Of a stretch of 64,000 bases of DNA, positions 61,821-64,000 are shown one piece after another. A program made the translations under genes and the position numbers. The stretch is from positions 1,111,706 to 1,175,705 of the forward strand of contig LNAC01000230.1 in assembly GCA_002007465.1 (NCBI GenBank). The letters run 5' to 3'. Each line of letters opens with the position of its first letter. Position 1 is the stretch's first letter. The notes below the pieces were generated by a model. The model searched no databases, had not been told where the DNA came from, and saw only the letters and a program-made list of their open reading frames with translations. Source of the stretch: Ailurus styani (Eukaryota; Chordata; Mammalia; Carnivora; Ailuridae).

Positions 61821-62094
61821 CAAACAAACGGATGCCAATTTTGAAATAATGGAAGATTTCCTTTGAAATCATGAACAAGGCAAGGAAAACACTGTGCTGA
61901 CTATGATTTCACATTGCTCTGGAAGTATTAGCCATTGCATTTAGAGGAGAGAAGGAAATAGGTTATAAAAAAGGAAAGAAGAAAAATTGTTATGAACACA
62001 CAAAATAACTATGTATCATTAAAAACTCAGAGAAATGTCACGAGAAATGACTTAAGTTAGAAGATAATTTACAAGGTAATTGGTTAGAATTGTT
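61821..62094 (+). repeat. 274-bp direct duplication, copy 1
   Basis: Aligned by hand with 62670-62943: 273 of 274 bases match (g61830 versus a62679). Flanks on both sides are unrelated. This copy lacks L1 context, so it is likely the derived one. Confidence 0.95.
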
Positions 62095-62329
62095 CCATAT
62101 CTGGAACAATTATATCTGTTCCAGAGTTCTCAAGTGGGCGAACTTAAACTGTTTTCCTATCTGTTTGTTCATTAAGCAAATATTTTTAGAGGGGAAAGAA
62201 GTGATAGGTAGTTGTTTGGGGGGGGAAATTAGACTATCCATTAACTAGCTACTGGAAAAAAGTGTATGCGTGTTTGTGTGTGTTGAGTGAAGGTTGGGGG
62301 AAGGCGACTGGCAAAAGGTGATATTGATC

Positions 62330-63600
62330 TCCAAATCAGACGATAAGGATCAAATAGAAAACTGTAGAGCTGATCTCTGAACATTGATATAAAAACCCTG
62401 AATCTTTAGCAAACAGAATCCATCTTCACATGAATTAATATACTGGCATATTGTAACCGAGTGGAATTTTCCCTAGGAAGGAAAGTGCTATTCAAGATTA
62501 AGTATTAAATTAATATTATTTGATATCTTAATAAATTAAAGGAAAAAAGCCTCACCATGTGGTTATTTCAGTGAATATAGACACAGATCAATGAATAAGT
62601 TTATCTATACCTGATTTTTTGGATTCTTAATAAAATATGGAAGAGGTGGATACTTTCTTAACCCTATGTCAAACAAACAGATGCCAATTTTGAAATAATG
62701 GAAGATTTCCTTTGAAATCATGAACAAGGCAAGGAAAACACTGTGCTGACTATGATTTCACATTGCTCTGGAAGTATTAGCCATTGCATTTAGAGGAGAG
62801 AAGGAAATAGGTTATAAAAAAGGAAAGAAGAAAAATTGTTATGAACACACAAAATAACTATGTATCATTAAAAACTCAGAGAAATGTCACGAGAAATGAC
62901 TTAAGTTAGAAGATAATTTACAAGGTAATTGGTTAGAATTGTTAATAAAAGTTCAATAACACTTATACTACATTAATATAAATTTAATGTAAGAACATGT
63001 CTCATTTGTAAAAGTAATAACAAAGATTAATTTCCTAGAAATAAACTTGGCAAGATATGGACAAGGTCCATATGAACAAAACAAGATTGTAAAACTCTAC
63101 TGATAACCATAAAAGAAGACTCCAGTAAATGAAAAGTTACCTTATTCTTTTTGAGAAGGTGTAAGTGATTTTAAAAAATCAATTACATTAATCAAAATAT
63201 TCGATGTAATTTCAACAAACGTTAACATAATATTTCACTTTGGAACTTGAGTATAATACTGCAGAATTCATCTGGAAAATAAGCATGAGGAAATTACCAG
63301 AACGATTTTGAACAGAAAGAGAAATGTGGGCTTAGCACCAGCAGATATTAAAATGCCCTCTAAGAATGTAATTATAAAAACTGTGTTACCTAGCAAGAGT
63401 AAACTAACAAATTAACGGAACATGGTAAAAATTCTCTGAATAGGCCCAAATGTACATTGAACAAATGTGTTGTTATACAGTTTCAAGTGTGAGGAAGAAA
63501 GTTGACTTATTGAACAGATTTCCTTGGACAACAGGCTAGCCATTTGGTGTGAGTAGAGGAGTGAAATCTGTATCTTATTTTTCACACCAAACAGAAGGAA
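62330..63600 (+). mobile_element. Old L1 ORF2 fragment, plus
   Basis: Diverged L1 ORF2 phrases in order: aaaaccctgaatctttagcaaacagaatcc, gaacaaggcaaggaaaacactg...ctggaagtattagcc, tttcctagaaataaacttggcaagatatgg and acaggctagccatttggtg. No open frame remains. Confidence 0.75.
62670..62943 (+). repeat. 274-bp direct duplication, copy 2 (L1-embedded)
   Basis: Partner of 61821-62094, offset 849 bp. Sequence before and after it reads as continuous old L1 ORF2, so this is likely the source copy. Confidence 0.95.
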
Positions 63601-63678
63601 AGAAGGAAAAATAAAATAAAAATTAAATTAAAGAAGGAGCAAGCATAAATTGACACCGTCATTCATGGGCAATTTCTT

Positions 63679-63887
63679 TTTTTTATTTTTTAAGATTTAT
63701 TTATTTCTTTGAGAGAAAGAGAGAGAGAGCAATCAGGGGAGAGGGGCAGAGGGAGAGGGAGAGAATCCCAAGCCGACTCCCGCTAAGCACAGAGCCTGAC
63801 CCAGGACTTCATCTCATGACCCTAAAATCACAACCTGAGCCGAAACCTAGAGTCAGTCACCCAACTGACTGAGGCACCCAGGAGCCC
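63679..63887 (-). mobile_element. SINEC, minus, older subtype
   Basis: Poly-T, taagatttatttatttctttgag, body, then aactgactgaggcacccaggagccc. Exact 16-bp TSD tcatgggcaatttctt (63663-63678 and 63888-63903). Confidence 0.96.
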
Positions 63888-64000
63888 TCATGGGCAATTT
63901 CTTGGCAGGCGCTGACATCTAATCTTGTCATCCAGAAATCGCTTAACATCATAAGAGCTCAGTGAATCAGGGATTACAGAGTTTCTGAGGGAAATAGCAG

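Overview
The window is mammalian nuclear DNA from a caniform carnivore, most likely a mustelid (mink/ferret type). The sign is the many young tRNA-Lys-derived Can-SINEs (SINEC): about 25 full or nearly full copies plus 5 head-only copies. Most of the young ones carry the mustelid-type head and CT-rich body and end in an AATAAA-rich tail. One protein-coding gene is recognisable. The left edge holds the first 632 codons of USP26 on the minus strand, an intronless, testis-associated ubiquitin protease gene that is X-linked in other mammals. The window is therefore probably X-chromosomal (the Xq26-equivalent region), and everything to the right is DNA 5' of USP26.

Layout. 1-1897: USP26, open from its ATG and running off the left edge; it contains a recent in-frame 38-codon tandem duplication. 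1.9-50 kb: a gene desert of unique sequence, microsatellites, SINECs, MIR and L2 relics, L1 fragments (13.0-13.7 kb and 23.4-25.7 kb, both minus), two MaLR-type LTRs (21.8 and 36.9 kb) and small hAT MITEs. 50.6-52.85 kb: the most unusual block. It has a GC/CpG-rich 18-bp minisatellite bearing MYB-, E2F- and YY1-like motifs, then about seven diverged copies of a roughly 167-bp unit. Next comes a textbook minus-strand promoter (CCAAT, GC box, TATA) with a short exon-like segment and a consensus splice donor. It points toward USP26 and could be a distal USP26 promoter or the start of a repeat-rich noncoding RNA. 53.5-54.4 kb: an L2 relic, a small diverged tandem repeat and a short L1 tail. 54.4-59.5 kb: L1 fragments, including an old plus-strand ORF2 split by five younger SINEs. 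59.5-64 kb: SSRs, MIR and SINEC copies, a 274-bp nearly perfect direct duplication, and another old L1 ORF2 fragment.

No complete gene, structural RNA gene, CRISPR array or prokaryotic feature is present. Apart from USP26, the open frames are short and mostly translate repeats. Retroposon boundaries are well supported where exact target-site duplications (TSDs) are visible; family names were assigned by eye.
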